Positions 13,868 through 15,210 of a stretch of DNA of 15,210 nt are shown in pieces. Source of the stretch: Patescibacteria group bacterium (GTDB lineage Bacteria; Patescibacteriota; Microgenomatia; Daviesbacterales; UBA10151); assembly GCA_018817205.1 (NCBI GenBank), contig JAHIUE010000087.1, forward strand, positions 1-15,210. Reading direction: 5' to 3'. The notes beneath the pieces were generated by a model. That model had not been told where the DNA came from and searched no databases. It saw nothing but the letters and a program-made list of their open reading frames with translations. How positions within the stretch are numbered: position 1 is the stretch's first letter; each line of letters starts with the position of its first letter. The position numbers and the translations under genes were made by a program.

Positions 13868-15210
13868 ACAAAATACATATATTATTAATTTCTATTGTTA
13901 TTTTGGCAGCATTTCTGCGTCTTTATAAGTTGGATAGCGTTCCGCCTTCTTTAAATTGGGATGAAGTTGATGCAGGTTATAATGCTTACACTATTGCTAA
14001 TTGGGCGAGAGATGAATGGGGGGTATTTTTGCCTTTGGTTTTTACTTCGTTCAGAGACGATAAGCATCCTGTTCATATATATCTTACGGTACCAATCGTT
14101 AGACTCTTCGGATTATCTGATTTTACCACCAGGCTCCCTGGAGCAATAATAGGGGTTTTAAGTGTGATAGTAATTTTTTTTCTTGCGCGGATTATATTTA
14201 AAAGCGATTTGATAGCTTTGCTATCTGCATTATTTTTGACAGTTTCTCCGTATCATTTACATTTCTCAAGAGGACTATGGGAGATAAACTTTGCGCTTTT
14301 TTTCTTTATGCTGGGGCTTTTAATGTTTTATTTAGCACTACAAAGGAAAGGTTGGTTGATAAATATATCCTTTTTGAGTTTCGGAATAAGTATTCTGTCT
14401 TATCATTCATCAAAAATAATAGTTCCGCCGATACTCTTGATGCTTATCATATTATACATAAAGGATTTAAAAAGGCTGTCCATAAATTTTTATTTAGGCA
14501 TACTTACCTTAGTTGTGTTTACAATTATTTTAATTGGCAACCCGCGTATTTTGGGTTTTGCCAGGGTACAACAGACTCAGTTTTCAAAAGATATTATAGA
14601 AGAAACTCAAACTTTTCAAAAAACAAAAAGCCATATACTTGGACTTTCGGAAATTACTCTTAATCAATATCTGACTCATTTTACTCCGCAGTATCTTTTT
14701 GAGTCTGGCGATCAAAGTCCTCGTAATTCCGTTAAAGTATTCGGAGAGTTTTATAAAATTGATGCACTATTTATAATAGTTGGATTGGTTTATTTAATGT
14801 TATTAAAATCAAGGGTTGCATTAATTATTTTTACCTGGTTATTGTTATCTCCAATTCCATCCAGTTTAGTCAGTCATGCTCCTAATGCTACCAGGGCAGT
14901 CTTTATGATGGGAAGTATAAATCTTCTTGCAGCACTAGGAGCAGGTAAAATAATTAATTGGTTTGGAGGAAAGATTAGAGTTTTTATTATAGTAATCATC
15001 TTAGTCCTACTCAGCATACAAGTCTATCCTTATCTTCGATATTACTTTGAAGGTTATCCAAAAAAAGATGCCATTGATTGGCAATACGGAATGAAACAGA
15101 TAGTAGAGTTCGTTAGAACTCATCCCGAATATACTCAGGTCTATATGACCGATATCCGCTCCCAGCCGTATATATTCTTCTTATTTTATTTGCAGACACC
15201 CTTACCTGAT
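13864..15210 (+). CDS. GT39-like (PMT_2/ArnT-type) membrane glycosyltransferase, 3' partial
   Basis: The frame opens at the ATG at 13864, four bases inside the previous gene, and stays open to the window end: 449 residues are visible and the stop lies beyond. It has a membrane segment (5-19), the first loop with D33-E34 (NWDEVDAGYNAYTI), ARDEWG and RDDKHPVHIY, then RLPGAIIGVL, VSPYHLHFSRGLWE, HFTPQYLFESGD, PSSLVSHAPNATRAV and the start of the C-terminal domain (QPYIFFLFYLQ). All family landmarks match the genes at 10807 and 12461. The DDKHP version of the K.P loop and N in place of the His of PHALR set it slightly apart. Short + strand frames at 13961-14149 and 14277-14663 lie inside it in another phase and are not genes. 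It should be an outer-face polyprenyl-phosphate sugar transferase. Confidence 0.94.
   Translation, partial: MNKIHILLISIVILAAFLRLYKLDSVPPSLNWDEVDAGYNAYTIANWARDEWGVFLPLVFTSFRDDKHPVHIYLTVPIVRLFGLSDFTTRLPGAIIGVLSVIVIFFLARIIFKSDLIALLSALFLTVSPYHLHFSRGLWEINFALFFFMLGLLMFYLALQRKGWLINISFLSFGISILSYHSSKIIVPPILLMLIILYIKDLKRLSINFYLGILTLVVFTIILIGNPRILGFARVQQTQFSKDIIEETQTFQKTKSHILGLSEITLNQYLTHFTPQYLFESGDQSPRNSVKVFGEFYKIDALFIIVGLVYLMLLKSRVALIIFTWLLLSPIPSSLVSHAPNATRAVFMMGSINLLAALGAGKIINWFGGKIRVFIIVIILVLLSIQVYPYLRYYFEGYPKKDAIDWQYGMKQIVEFVRTHPEYTQVYMTDIRSQPYIFFLFYLQTPLPD

Noticed and set aside
10891..13967. The 23-24 base exact repeats considered as mobile-element or recombination sites
   Set aside because: They lie in frame at the same conserved loop of homologous genes, so shared ancestry explains them; no transposase, terminal repeats or target duplications are present.
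13961..14663. Two short + strand open frames (13961-14149 and 14277-14663)
   Set aside because: Both lie inside the long frame open from 13864 to the window end, whose translation carries all GT39 landmarks; the short frames have no recognisable protein character.

Overview
The window is AT-rich (roughly one third G+C by eye) and tightly packed. It holds twelve genes, all on the + strand, with ATGA overlaps or gaps of a few bases at most junctions. Stops are ordinary TAA, TAG and TGA, so no recoding is evident. Seven of the twelve encode large polytopic membrane proteins of the GT-C type (GT39 / PMT_2 / ArnT-like, 'phospholipid carrier-dependent glycosyltransferase'). Tandem arrays of such genes, with a WDE..IGYNAYSI first loop and a short extracytoplasmic C-terminal domain, are typical of Patescibacteria/CPR genomes, especially the Microgenomates side. 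That assignment is inferred from style and composition; there is no rRNA or other marker here.

Layout. 1-1365 is the 3' end of a GT39-like gene cut by the window edge. 1411-4198 holds three soluble or membrane-associated glycosyltransferases: two tandem WaaE-like GT2 enzymes and an ALG11-like GT4 enzyme. 4211-6585 holds a small five-segment membrane protein, which looks like the C-terminal half of a GT-C enzyme, translationally coupled to a full GT39-like enzyme. A 151-base gap with a good promoter candidate leads to two overlapping GT39-like genes (6737-9966), the first with an altered active-site loop. 9992-10732 is a DPM-like GT2 enzyme. 10807-15210 holds three closely related GT39-like genes, the last cut by the window end.

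Proposed working logic (inference from families). The DPM-like GT2 would load a sugar from a nucleotide donor onto a polyprenyl phosphate on the cytoplasmic side. After flipping, the GT39-like enzymes would use polyprenyl-phosphate sugars on the outer face of the membrane to decorate a glycan, lipid or protein. The WaaE-like and ALG11-like enzymes would extend a lipid-linked glycan on the inner face. Together this reads as a surface-glycan or glycoprotein assembly locus. Both ends cut through GT39-like genes, so the array is larger than the window.

The GT39-like proteins fall into pairs or groups: first gene with 8308-9966; 4936-6585 with 6737-8320; and 10807, 12461 and 13864. I saw no RNA genes, CRISPR arrays, insertion sequences or convincing intrinsic terminators. 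The most unusual points are the half-size GT-C protein, the divergent member at 6737, a conserved C-terminal cysteine pair in two members, and a pattern of near-leaderless starts.
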